DNA from: Mytilus trossulus
Lineage: Eukaryota; Mollusca; Bivalvia; Mytilida; Mytilidae
Assembly (NCBI RefSeq): GCF_036588685.1
Contig: NC_086375.1
Location: 52,956,955-53,020,954, forward strand
DNA: 64,000 nt
Reading direction: 5' to 3'
Shown: one piece after another, positions 51,001 through 61,790 of the stretch
How positions within the stretch are numbered: position 1 is the stretch's first letter
How the letters are laid out: every line of letters begins with the position of its first letter
The notes under the pieces: model-generated
Databases searched by the model: none
Told to the model about the DNA's origin: nothing
What the model saw: the letters and a program-made list of their open reading frames with translations, nothing else
Made by a program: the position numbers and the translations under genes

Positions 51001-54000
51001 ATAAAGACTGAACAATGAAGGTTAAAGGTTATGGTAGCACTACTTGTACTTACTAACCCATTGTTATTTGCACTGTTATATAGTTAAACTGACAATCCTG
51101 TTCTCAGACTCATAGCCTTGCAAATTATTATCAGTCTTTCTCACTTCAATAGACCTCTGTTAATGCTCACTGTTATACCTTGCTATACATGTATATTTAA
51201 TTATTGTACAACAGATTACCCTAGATATGTGGGATTTAGTATTAACCTGCTACCTTTAGGTTACAGATCATTTTAGATCGTAGGTTACAGCTGAATTTAG
51301 AGCCTGTAATAAACTATATGAGGAGGGTAGTTTTACAGCTCTTCTATTAAAGCATGCAAAACGAAACTTTGATCGACTTGCTTGCTATGTTTGCTTAGAT
51401 GTTTGCAAACAATATGTAGGCGGAGTTTCAATATATTCTTGTATTTGATTGGACATGAACTGAAGTTGATGTTTATTGTCCAATAAAATTCCAGTATTTA
51501 GTAAACAAACAACCTACCTGTTGTTTGCAAATATCCAAACAAACATAGCAAGCAAGTTGATCAATGGTTTGCTTTGCATGCTTTTATATAAGAGCTGTAA
51601 CTAGCATTACACTTTTGAAATAGAAACAGCAATCATATAGATATAAGAAGATGTGGTATGAGTACTGTCTTCAATACAGACCCTTGGCTCACATCGAACA
51701 GCAAACTTTAAAGGGACCCACAAAATACTAGTGTAAAACCATTCAAACTTTTAAAAACCAACCATCTTATCTATAGAGAAAGAAAAAACAGAAACGAGAA
51801 ACACATATGAACCACATTATGGCTGTATTTACATTGCATGATAAAGTTTAAATTTAAGGCCATATTTTGCCAAACATGAACATTGTCCTTTTTATACTAT
51901 CATGGGTTTTTGAATAGGGGGATGATTTTGAAAGTGACATTCAACTTGCAATGTAGATGTAATTTATCTGTCATGCATGTTTACAATGAGTAGTCGCACA
52001 GATTTCAAAAACTGAAAGATGAAACAATTGACAAATTTGAAGTTGTTAGTTAAAAACATTAAGGGAATGCAACACAGCTGCTAAAATTTAAGTTAGAATT
52101 TAAAAGGAGTGTATACTGCGTTAATACTAATGATAGGATTGAAATAAAGATTATGATGGCTCCAGCTTAATGTTTGTGCTGGCCCCAATGTATACATGTT
52201 ATACATGGCTTTGGAATCAAGCCTCTAGTTCACAGATCAAAGCATATTAGTTTTGCCAGATAAGACCGCATTGACACCTTACTTAATATGTCATATTGTT
52301 GGTGAAAAATTGAAAGAGTTTTGCCACTTTGAAACAAAAAATTTTATATATAATTGCATTGTTAGCACCCTCAGTTTTTAAATAAGTCCTGATAAATTAT
52401 CTGTACAAGAAAAAGACTCTTTGAAATGTAATTTATATGGAACATTGCTTTGTAAGTACTCTCAGAAGAACATTAATTAATGAAGGTTACTGCAAAATCT
52501 TGTATCAGCAAGGTCATCAAAAAGATCCAGGTAACTATTTTTACAAGAGTTATGACTCTTGGATATTGATATTATAAAGAACTCAACAGTGTCAGCATAC
52601 CACAAAAATTAATTTGGAGTTATTGTTCTTGAATAGATATAATATGAAGAGAGAGGCGGACAATGGAATGCTGTTCATACATTATGATCTGAATGAGATA
52701 CAAAGAGCAAGTGTTTAGGATTCAGAATGGAAAAATATCTGCCCTGCCAAACAAATATTTCCCAAATTTCATTTTAATTTGTAAACTATTGCCTGTCGAG
52801 TCATTTTAAAGACTAGACATTGAGTGAATATTTGATTTTAATTTTGAGAATTTTATTTGTAATGTTTAAAATTAGGATAATAGATAAATGACTCCTAAAA
52901 AATGTTAAGACTTTACTTTGTATGTGGTAGTGTAATGTTTCACTAGGCATTTTACTACATCACAATAACCAACATTGACCAAAAGTAATTTAAGGTATCA
53001 CCAGGTAAAAATTGTCCTTTCTATTCTAGTAAAATCATAGCAACATTCTAGGCCATTGTATCAACCAAGATTGCAAGTTAGAATTGTTATTTGAGTGAAA
53101 TGGATTCTTTTCAAGAAGTTATACATATCAAGTTCTTCAAATTTGGTAGATTTATTTTTATTCCTGTTATGAATTAATTACTTATTAACATAATTACAAA
53201 GGTATGATATCTTGAATGTAAATCCTTGTCATCTTCTCTTTGTTATTGTTAAAAAAAAGCTAGTAGATATTTAATCAGATTGCCATAGTGATTTTGTAAA
53301 TGTAACATGGGTCTGAAGTAACTAATATGAGGAATGGTGTCATTGTGTTGTAGTAACCCATCTTTAGCATGTTTAGTTTGTCATGCACCCAAAGAGAGAC
53401 TCATTTCAATTTATTTACAAAAAGATTTCCTTATTTTTTATGAATGATTAATTGACAATTTGCAGAACACTACTGGCATTTATATTGGCTTGCAGCTTAA
53501 AAATATTAGCCTAAAATAATGCTTGAATTTGTTACTGTTTGAACATGAATTATAAAGTATGAAATATATGCTGGCATAGCATTACTTGTCAGGCAGAGTA
53601 GAAAATAGATTGGAATCTGCTTTCTTGTAATTGTGTGAACTGCACCTATATTGCTTATTTGCATGTAACGGATCTTGATGTTCTAAAAATATATTTTGTT
53701 GTTTTGGCATATGAGCTGCTGAAGTCTGAGAACTAGGATTGTTTGTTTTCAAGCTTGAGTTCTCAAAGACAAACCTAGCATTATATTTTGCTTACAGCAG
53801 CAGAAAAAGCTTTTCAATCGTGAAGTTCAACAACCCAAACCAAATTTCCAGTCCGTATTCCCTTTTATACCTCCTACAGTGGAGAATGTATTTTATCAAG
53901 AAAATCCTGACACCTTGTCCGAAAAAGGTAGTAAACCACTTCTAATGGACATTCCAAGGTCATATACGACATTAGAGGGCCACTATGCTGAGGAACCAAT

Positions 54001-57000
54001 GACCACTTTAGATTCAAGTTCCCCTTCATCTCATATATATGATGCCCCAAAGGTTGTGCAAACGTGGACCAATAACAAACAACAAAGTGGGCAGCATAAT
54101 GAACATATTGACATTCAAAGTGCTAATTATTGTGGTCATACTGACAATAATGTCCATGTGAAGGACCATAGTGATAATCATGAAAAAATAAATACTGATA
54201 ATAGGGCAACTCAAGAACAGTTAAATCCAAACAATTGTTCTGGAGAGAATCCAACAGAAAATGTTAATATTATAAACTCTGAGGAGAAAGCCATGTCAGA
54301 GGTAAGCTTGAAGCACACACAGTCAGAAAGGAAAATCATGTGGGTTTGTTACCTTAGAGACTTGACAATGCTATTCTAGAGTGTAGTATACATATATATA
54401 TGATAGATTGTTGTCCTTTCTGCTTAAGGTATATCAATATATGTGCAGTTTCCTATACTGTATTACATAGTGACAGTATTCAGAACTCCTCAGATTCAGA
54501 ATGTGATGATGGGCTGTTAATGTCTGCTTACCTTCAGTTTTGTAAAAAGATTTTGACTTTTTTACTAAAAGATTTTATAAATGTAAAACTTAATTTTACA
54601 CTGGTTTCAGAGCATTTTAAAAGTCCCTGAACTATTATCTTCTGTTATGTTTTCAGCAGTTAATGAAATATATTATTTGCTTAGTTGTAATTTCCAAACA
54701 TATGTTACCTTTGTGAAATAAAATCAAACCAGATTTTGGTTTAGTTTAATATTATATTTTTAATACTCTGCATGTCGTTTTAACTGATGCATGCTACCTT
54801 TCAAAATTTTGACACCTACTTTTCTTGCTGTTGCCATTGGAATGCTTGTTAATACTCATAAACAAATACATTGGAGACTGATTATTACTCATAAATCAAC
54901 TCCTTACACCATAACATAATATCGGGTTAAAAAATAATTGGAGAGTTTCATATTCTAACTAAATTTATGATGGAGAATTTAAAAGATATTGTATCAGTTT
55001 ATTAGCTGATATCAATTTAAAGTATAGTTTTATATAGCACCTGGGGTTTTTTTTCTTTTTGTTTTTTTAACCTTGTGATAGATTTAGAATTCAATTCTCT
55101 AAATTTTTATTAAAAAAATTGGAATAAGTATATCTTGAACAAACTTTGGGACAATTTTTTAAAGCTCTACAATATGTTGACAAAATCTTCAAAGGAGATC
55201 ATGCCACTTCATAGTTCCGAGTCTCTTAAACTCAACACTCTTGCTATATTATTTTAATGGTAATATATCAAATCATTTTCCCGGATGATCATACAACTTG
55301 GGGTCTATCAGACAACAGTCATACATTATAATAGATTTTTCTTACTGACTTACTGTAGGCTTTTAATGTTCATGTATTTAAGGAGAAAATACGTTGGAAT
55401 CAATCGTTTGAACCAAATTAAGTAATAGGTTTTATCTTATCATATCTTTTACAGTTTTGTTTGCAATTTATCAAAATGTAAAAAAAGGTTGTATGTTATG
55501 TCAAGGTAGCTTTGACAAACAAAAGTCTTAGTATGTGTTGATACCATTCAAAATATTTAAATAAATATTTTTATTGTAATCATTTACTATTCCATCAGCT
55601 CAGATTGATGTAAAATATTTATGATGTAAACTGCTTTGGCTGATTTATTGCATCTAGTCAAGATATTATTAAGCAGTTCAATTTTTCTCAGCAATACAAT
55701 CATACTGAGGTTTAAATCAAAATATTTTTATGGAATATCTATCTGTATTTTTACAATCCTATCCATCAAATGTATTAAGATTTGAATTTTTACTGTGAAT
55801 TGAAGACTAGTGATTCAACAGAACCCCTACAACAATTGAAAAACATATCAGAACCAAAGTATAACAGTGTGCAACTCAATGATAAGATGAATAAAAGATA
55901 TTTCTATAGTTGTTATTGTAATTTGTACATAGTTAAAGTATTTTGATGATTGAATGGGTTTGGCAGAATTTTTGTCTTGTATTTAATTCTTTTTTTTATA
56001 TTTTCTAGGAGGGATTAATAGGACAGCTTGCAACATTGAAGATTTCAAGAGACCAAGGACAAGAAGGTTCTGCATCTGCTTTGTCAAGTGGTGAAAGAAA
56101 GTTAAACTGGGAAAAGGGACAGATTGATTACTTAGGTGAAGATTCATTTGTAAACATTCAGAAAAAACTAGAAGAATCCCTAAGTAAACCTGCAGAACCC
56201 CATAAACCAGCTACTAGTCCATTTTCTAGACGTTCACCTACTGAGGAAACTGCTGAGACTGCTGAGCCTACAAAGGAATCAAAAGAACCTGTAAGTAGTA
56301 CTGAATCATCTGCCTCTCAGCCTTCTCCTTCTGAAACTATTGTATCTAGTGTAGACCCTGATCCTTTAACAAATGATCAGGTTGCTCAGAAAGAGTCTGA
56401 GCCTACAAAGGAATCAAAAGAACCTATAAGTAGTACTGAATCATCTGCCTCTCAGCCTTCTCCTCCTGAAACTATTGTATCTAGTGTAGACCCTGATCCT
56501 TTAACAAATGATCAGGTTGCTCAGAAAGAGTCTGAGCCTACAAAGGAATCAAAAGAACCTATAAGTAGTACTGAATCATCTGCCTCTCAGCCTGATCCTA
56601 TAACAAATGATCAGGTTACTCAGAAAGAGCCTGAGCCTACAAAGGAATCAAAAGAACCTATAAGTAGTATTGAATCATCTGCCTCTCAGCCTGATCCTAT
56701 AACAAATGATCAGGTTACTCAGAAAGAGCCAATTCTTGCAATCAAAGCTGCACCGGTAAAAGAATCCATAGAAGCCCCGTTTGCAATGACAACCATAGAA
56801 TCTATACCCACAAAAGTAACAGAAACGAAGCCAGTCAATACTGCAGAACACGCCTCTACAGAAGCAACACCTACAATAGAACCTAAAGCTGCACCAAAAA
56901 TTGGTCCAAAGCCTTCCTCTCCTACTGCAGCAGCAGCCCCCGTAGTGGCACCAAAAAGTACTTCAATTGCAGAGCCCAAAAGTACCCCAACACCTAAAAT

Positions 57001-57511
57001 AGAACCAAAGAGTACCCCAGCCCCAAAAGAAGAACCAAAGCCTCCAAAAGTAGAGCCAAAGAGTTTTGGTAAACCTACTCCAAAAGTAGAGACTAAACCT
57101 GCTCAAAAATTTGGTCCAGGAACAGCTCCAAAACCAACTTCTCCAACTAGTTCTGGTTTACCAACAAAAGTGGCACCAACAGCAGCACCAAAGGAGAATC
57201 CTAAAGTTCCTTCAAAACCAGCTCCAAAGTTAAGTCTTGGTACCAAAGCAAATGAAGAATCTAAAGTTGGTGTTGTGCCGAAACCAGGTCCAGGAAAATT
57301 GCCTAAGCCCACATCACCAGCAGGAGTAGGTTCTCTTGGTGCATCAATATTTGGTCCTCGAGTTTCTGCTAAGCCAAAATCCCCAATATCACCAACAGGG
57401 CCAGCCACATCAACAACAGCACTGGGAGCTACCTCTAAAGAACCTGCCAAACCATCAACTACTCCAACTAAAAAAGTAGTTAATCCTTTTGCTGCAAAGT
57501 TTGGAAAATAG
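36041..57511 (+). CDS. GYG1: Glycogenin (glycogenin glucosyltransferase) with long repetitive tail
   Basis: Exons: 36041-36053, 37728-37869, 41422-41596, 45280-45442, 46034-46160, 46717-46897, then 48822-48947, 49974-49994, 50099-50152, then 53798-54301 and 56009-57511. Phases run 1, 2, 0, 1, 2, 0, and every later junction is phase 0. Full inclusion gives about 1002 residues against about 350 in human GYG1. Residues 1-267 are the GT8 catalytic domain: [14 protein letters not shown] start, metal-binding DAD at 106-108, [17 protein letters not shown] with Asp167, and the glucose-acceptor Tyr199 in FYSYLPAF (equal to human Tyr195). The protein transfers glucose from UDP-glucose to its own tyrosine to prime glycogen. 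Exon 11 opens with the glycogen-synthase-binding motif ([19 protein letters not shown]), then an unusual Pro/Ala/Lys/Ser/Thr tail ending [11 protein letters not shown]. The ATG is the first in exon 1, followed by only MASQ before the junction. Confidence 0.93.
36606..36874. mobile_element. G-run-containing repeat interrupted by a fold-back insert
   Basis: The host starts cagtggtggattcag and ends taaatccacctctgat, with catgcttcagtgatttctaa and a run of 12 G inside. Relatives in this window are at 39005-39155, 39727-39895 and 43697-43800. It lies in glycogenin intron 1. The insert is listed separately. Confidence 0.65.
36673..36777. mobile_element. 105-bp fold-back element nested in a repeat
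   Basis: The ends are tagtcaaaataa and ttatttggacta, inverted at 11 of 12 positions, and complementarity continues through atgacatcttgaaaggctat and atagccttccaagaggtcat. In the related repeat at 39005-39155 (read in reverse) the sequence runs straight from gctccagt into catgcttc with nothing between, marking the unoccupied site. Flanks gctccagt and gctctgtt may be a decayed 8-bp duplication, which would suggest a hAT-type element. Confidence 0.65.
39005..39155 (-). repeat. G/C-run repeat, copy 2
   Basis: Bounded by taggtggatccaggggg and ctggatccgccactgattta, near-inverted ends around ggatcc, with ccaacccccctttt inside and gattatatagggaatcattg. It lies in glycogenin intron 2. Confidence 0.6.
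39727..39895 (-). repeat. G/C-run repeat, copy 3
   Basis: Reads gcgtggatccagagggg, ggttggaacccccctttttt, ccctttgtcctgggttagga and tgactggatccacccctg. It carries runs of about 11 G and 13 C. It lies in glycogenin intron 2. Confidence 0.6.
42030..42475. mobile_element. Two adjoining interspersed repeats in glycogenin intron 3
   Basis: 42030-42270 has a run of tccg-based units (tccgtatttccgtccttccg, ttccgtcattccgcaac) followed by atattgggctgatttttggt. 42270-42475 is a well-preserved copy of the dispersed family: ggggccttttatagctgact, tttgctcattgttgaaggcc, gtctcattggcaatcatacc. Both are non-coding. Confidence 0.65.
43697..43800 (-). repeat. G/C-run repeat, copy 4, with 20-G homopolymer
   Basis: A run of about 20 G at 43698-43717, followed by taacccccctttttgtcctg, ggttaggaacccccc and atgactggatcagcccctg. 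Truncated relative of the copy at 39727-39895, in glycogenin intron 3. It could form a G-quadruplex on the sense strand. Confidence 0.65.
44699..44720. repeat. (TA)n microsatellite
   Basis: About nine TA units in glycogenin intron 3; a second, shorter TA-rich stretch is at 44771-44782. No further structure. Confidence 0.8.
48822..48947 (+). CDS. GYG1: Glycogenin exon 7, candidate cassette exon (126 nt)
   Basis: An open 42-codon block from GTA to AAG, followed by a donor gtaaac and preceded by a poor acceptor, gctgcaatgtaag. It is in phase 0 on both sides, so it can be kept or skipped without breaking the frame. It encodes [20 protein letters not shown] and then a basic, aromatic stretch with three consecutive Trp and PYRCAKFF. 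Base composition is richer in G and C than the flanking intron. I see no counterpart in human glycogenin. A second acceptor 4 nt downstream (gtag at 48822-48825) would shift the frame and hit a stop at the next exon, so it is less likely. Confidence 0.45.
49337..49628. repeat. Nested palindromes in glycogenin intron 7
   Basis: The outer pair is ttattgtatagcaatataat (49337) with attatattgctatacaataa (about 49487-49506). A second, adjoining pair is agggttattgcatgaatatt...gtccc (49508-49542) with gggac...aatattcatgcaataaccct (49594-49628), 35-nt arms with perfect pairing. Inside the second lies tattgcac / gtgcaata. The first loop holds ttgcactagtgcaata and tgacgtca. It looks like tandem or nested fold-back elements, non-coding. 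Confidence 0.75.
49974..49994 (+). CDS. GYG1: Glycogenin 21-nt microexon
   Basis: Seven codons (MSMLTTS) lie between a strong acceptor, tttttatttcctacttacag, and a consensus donor, gtaagaaat. Phase is 0 on both sides, so inclusion adds exactly seven residues in the linker between the catalytic domain and the synthase-binding motif. Microexons of this size are usually alternatively spliced and often tissue-specific; that is inferred here. Confidence 0.65.
50099..50152 (+). CDS. GYG1: Glycogenin exon 9 with two possible donors (42 or 54 nt)
   Basis: The acceptor is atttgttcaaaag. The exon reads [14 protein letters not shown] and can end at 50140, where a perfect gtaagt donor follows, or at 50152 before gtattt, adding VSRK. 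Both lengths are multiples of three and keep phase 0. The extra VSRK is a small basic, Ser-containing patch that could be a phosphorylation site. Confidence 0.6.
51333..51600. mobile_element. MITE with ~85-nt terminal inverted repeats
   Basis: The left end begins ttacagctcttctattaaag and the right end finishes tttatataagagctgtaa. Pairing continues inward through agcatgcaaa, tcgacttgcttgctatgttt and gtttgcaaaca on the left and their complements on the right, up to gtagg / cctac. The middle has cttgtatttgattggacat. It is 268 bp, non-coding, in glycogenin intron 9. Confidence 0.8.
51638..51850 (-). mobile_element. Degraded copy of the dispersed mussel repeat (reverse)
   Basis: Reads agatataagaagatgtggta, ccttggctcacatcgaacag, caaactttaaagggacccac and gtaaaaccattcaaac. 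It is the reverse complement of the family at 4200-5035 and starts only 38 bp after the MITE at 51333-51600. Confidence 0.65.
53798..54301 (+). CDS. GYG1: Glycogenin exon 10, long linker exon (168 codons)
   Basis: It starts after ttgcttacag with CAGCAG, a tandem-acceptor arrangement that could drop one or two Gln, and ends TCA GAG before gtaagc. It encodes a low-complexity, Asn/His/Asp/Glu-rich linker: [73 protein letters not shown]. Phase is 0 on both sides. I recognise no domain. Confidence 0.8.
56264..56731 (+). repeat. GYG1: In-frame tandem repeat inside glycogenin exon 11
   Basis: Four consecutive units starting GAGCCTACAAAGGAATC at 56264, 56399, 56534 and 56633. Units 1 and 2 are 135 nt (45 codons); units 3 and 4 are 99 nt (33 codons) and lack the block encoding [12 protein letters not shown]. 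The consensus protein unit is [20 protein letters not shown] followed by a variable block and (D/N)DQV.QKE. Units differ by only a few substitutions, so the array is young and probably variable between individuals. Lengths in multiples of three have kept the frame. Confidence 0.9.
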
Positions 57512-60000
57512 CAACTATAAAAATTCTGAGTGTATAGCAGTTTATATATTGGGTGGTGCTGCTTAGAATTACAATGTTAATCGTCTTGATCTTAATCTTT
57601 AATCATGATTCTAACAAAATGACCAGTGATGAAAATTATTTTCATAAACTGACAAATGATAGCCTTTACAAGACAATTATTGAACGGAAATATTACAATT
57701 ATTGAACGGAAATATTACTTTAGGATAAACCTGCTTTTCCACTGGTTTTAAGCAGTAAAACTGGAATTATTACAGAGGAAAAAGGAACCAAATACTAGCC
57801 AGACGTTAACTTTAGCATGTCTTGCTTTAGCTCTTTTCTTTACAAAAGATTTGTTGGAGCTTTTGACAGTCACTTATCATTTTCATAAATTAATCATGGG
57901 AAAATTTTAAAAACATTGGCTGGGAAAGATGTAACATTATAAGAGAGTGATATTGATAGACATAGTTTGGTGCCATAACCAGGTATAAAGTGTGTTTGCA
58001 TTAATGTCTATATGGCTTAACTTAAAACACCTTGTGTGCATTCTTTTTATTAATTTGCATGTTATATTTCATTTTTAATTGAAGATACCATTCATTTAGC
58101 TCAAAACTTTCTAAGATAAGTTATTATTGCATCAGCTTAAATAGGACTTCAACAACTTTATGTGAACTTTACAAAAACACTTTCAGGTCCAAGACTACTA
58201 CTGTTGCTGTCTTGACTAACCATTAGTTTAAACATATTCTATTGTTCAAAATGACAAAAGGATCAGACTAACCATTGCAGTGCTTTTATAAATTATTACA
58301 TGTATATTTAATTCTAAGTTCAATTACAATGTTACAACAAAATACAAAGATCCAAAATAGTCTTTTTCTCTGGGTTTGATATTATTTTACAAAAGCCAGT
58401 TACATGATTACTTCAGAAAATTCAGGATCAAGAAAAGAAAAGAAAGATTGGGCATGTGAATAGAAAATATCATGTGATTTATTTTTTTCAACTTCCACCT
58501 TGAAATATTCACGATCTTGGAACTGTTGTATTATAAATGCATGACAAAAAACTACACAAAAACTTTCAACTAACTGTCATTATTTCATACAAACTAACCA
58601 GTAATAAACAGATTGTGTATTGAAGTTGTGTATTTATTTTAAGTTTTTTTATTTTTATTTTACCCAGTGTGAATAAACAGTATGCATGCAAATCAGCAGA
58701 AATCCATGCCAGAGGAAGCTTTGAAACCAACTAACAGTCAAGTATATACATTGTTTTAATACATGTAATTTTAGGTACAACTTATATAATTTGTAAGCAT
58801 TATTTGTTATGTCACTTGTTGCAAACCATATAACTGTAAGTTGTGCATATGTATTTTGTCAGCATATGGTTTTATTAGTGTTTAAATTATGAGAGATTTA
58901 TAATTAAACATGTTTAAATTTCTGATTTATTTTCAGTTAAATCATAAATGAAAAGAAGGTATCAAATATTTATATAATAGTTTTTTCTAATATGTATTGA
59001 ATAATTATTTTTATGTAGAAATTATGTTAACTATTTATCTGTAGATACTTTTGCATGCAACTTGAAAAAAAAATTATGTTGTGAAGAAACCTCAAAATTA
59101 ATAAATGCATCATGCCATTGTTAACAAGAAATTAGAATATTATTTTTTTGTCTAATATATAGCGATAGAAATTTTAAAACATGTACAAGTAAGCCAGCTA
59201 AATCGATAATTTATAATAGCAACTTCTGTGATAAACCATAGGTTTACTTGTGTGTGTACTTTGGAATTTCATTACTCTTAATCGTGAAAAAAATAGCAGC
59301 TTTGAACTGTCTTGATATCATGAAATAATCATCATATGTAACAAAAAAACTAGTAAATCTTTCAAATTTTTTCAAGGACTTGTAGTATTAAGATTGCTTT
59401 AAATGATTTCAGCCTTAAAAATATGAAGTAGTATCTACATGTAAATTGAAATTTTGTTTTTGTTATCTTGACCAGTTTTTCTAGACATAAAAGAGTTTGC
59501 ACTTTATTTTAAATTGACTTACACATTTGTTTTAAAGATTATTTTTTTTAAACAGTTTGGATAAAGATTTGAAATACAAGCATATTAAATGTCCTTGATA
59601 AACTTAGATCAATGACTTGGCATCAGTATTTTTTTTTTTATATTTGTTGTTTTTTGTTTGTTAGTTGACATTTGTGTTATTATGCTGACAATCTTCAATG
59701 CTCAGGATTAAAACAATTATTAAGAAATACTTCTATGTTTTATAAAAGTAATAAGATGAATGTTAGTTAAACATGATGTTGTATAAAATGTGCCATATAA
59801 CATCAAATTAGGTATGCCCTGTATTATATGGCAAAATTTTGTACACATGATTATTGCTAGTACATTTATAGTTTCTTGTGGTATAGCTATATAGTAGTTT
59901 GAAGGTGGATCACAAAACAAGACTCATGTATGCTCTAGTTTTTTATAGTTCCATATATGTACAAGAGGTATTTGTATTGAATAAAATTTAATGAAGTTGT
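57512..60000 (+). other. Probable glycogenin 3' untranslated region
   Basis: Long AT-rich sequence after the TAG at 57509-57511, without an exon-like frame. AATAAA occurs at about 58672 (tgaataaacag), 59099 (taataaatgc) and 59980 (tgaataaaat), each a possible end. A direct repeat of attattgaacggaaatatta is at 57678-57718. The extent is inferred. Confidence 0.45.
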
Positions 60001-61500
60001 ACACATTTGTATTCAAACTAACCATGGCATGGTATATAGATATTTGCAATAGATAGACGGCAGCATCCCTGTAACTTACTTCAATTTTCCACAACACTCA
60101 AAAACATGCAAGATAATTTATTATTAGTATTATTTCTTTGGTCAATGATAGAAGAAGAAAAAAAAACAGAAAACTCTACATCCAAGATAACAAATCGGTT
60201 TATAGAGGCTCGCATTAAATCAATTCTGTCAATGCAGCTTAAATGTGTAACATTAATGCTTTTTTAAATATTTGGACAAGACCAGAGAGAAAAATTAAAG
60301 GAAAGTCATATGCTGGCTTAGCTTTGTAAAACTTTTTATTTTTTGTATCTTTGCATGACAGACTATATTTAAACTCTGTAGTATCTGAATATTTATAAGG
60401 ATTAATGTGTGAAAATCCAAATGTATTTCTATATATCTCTTTTTTAAGTCATTAGCAGATTTTGTAAAAATAAAAGTGTTGTATTTCATTTAATCACTTT
60501 GAAAAAATGTTGTACTTTTATTTATGGTAATTTTAATTTTGTGTTTTTATTGTGCTTAAAATTTTGGAACCTGGAAAAGCCTCTTAAGATCATTTTAATA
60601 AAAAAAAATTAAATAACTGGAAATTTAATCTTTAATATGAATAATTGTTTCAAAATTCATAATTCTTTGATAGATATGCAATCATGTGCTGTTATAATGC
60701 ACACTAGAGCACAAACCTGCAAGACCATATGTGCAACTTGAAAAAATCATTTTCATACTACACTTTAGTTGTTTTGAATGTATTCAATGTTATAACAATA
60801 TAAAGTAACTGGTTGAAATCGCTGGTTAGACCTGAGTAATGTCTTCTCTCATTGAAATGAGCATTAGTTAACTTGTATTGACTGATGTAGGGAATGTAAT
60901 TTATCAAAATTCTGATGGTTTCATAGAGGATTTTCTTTTTCATAAAAAATAGATCTTCTATAACTTATTTTTTTAAAATTGCCTTAGATTTTGTCTGAAT
61001 TAAACTGATCAATCAAATTTATTTTTGTGCATACATTTGAGATTATGAAATCATGAATAGTGCAACAACATTGGACTAAATTTTTTGACAGCCTCTTGCC
61101 ATATTAAATTTTAATATTTTTGCAGATTCAAATAAAATGTGCATGCTATACCTCTTACCAAAGCTAGTTTCAATAAGAGATAAATAAACAAATATTTGTC
61201 ATACCAAATTTATATCCATTTTATCATTTTAAGGTGTTTTTGGTGCTTGTGAGTTCTGACATATGCATAATTATTTTATATCAAGGTGGTTGTAGGAGAA
61301 TAGATGTTTTATTTGCAACAAATAGCTGTAGATCCTTGATTTCTCCTGGAGGCAAAAGATTCCTGCCTTGTTAATTGTTATGGAGGTTTCTATATCTGTT
61401 GAACAGGTCTGAAGAAGACCTCCAGGACTGTTATGATATATAAACAATAAATATTGAAATCTTATAGTTGTTATTTAAAAAGTAAAATAAAAAACAAAAA
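60001..61500. other. Intergenic, nothing recognised
   Basis: AT-rich sequence without supportable exons, RNA genes or clear repeats. Further AATAAA hexamers (about 60468 and 61446) could belong to longer glycogenin transcripts. Confidence 0.4.
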
Positions 61501-61511
61501 GAACTCCAAGG

Positions 61512-61790
61512 AAAACTCAAAACAGAAAGTCCTTCATGAAATGACAGACCAAAAGATCAAACACATTAAATGAATGGAAAACAACTTGTTATATTCTGGA
61601 CATTTCCTTATGCCAGAAATGATAGACCAACCTGGTTCAATAGCTACCTAAATCTCTCACCTTCATGATACTTGCATATATTCAATGATATTGACAACAA
61701 AGTGAGTGCAAAACAGACAGATTTTAAAGGTAAAATGTCAAAATATTGGGGTACAGCAGTCAATATTCATTGTGTTATAATCTTTATCGC
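61512..61790. mobile_element. Retroelement-like mussel repeat, copy 2
   Basis: Reads atgaatggaaaacaacttgt, tatattctggacatttcctt, tattgacaacaaagtgagtg, aaaggtaaaatgtcaaaata and ggggtacagcagtcaatatt. Same family and orientation as 18222-18560. Confidence 0.6.

Noticed and set aside
56719-57450. Two Gly/Ala/Val-rich open frames on the minus strand
   Set aside because: They are complements of the Pro/Ala/Lys-rich glycogenin exon, whose plus-strand frame is supported by a conserved motif and splice signals.
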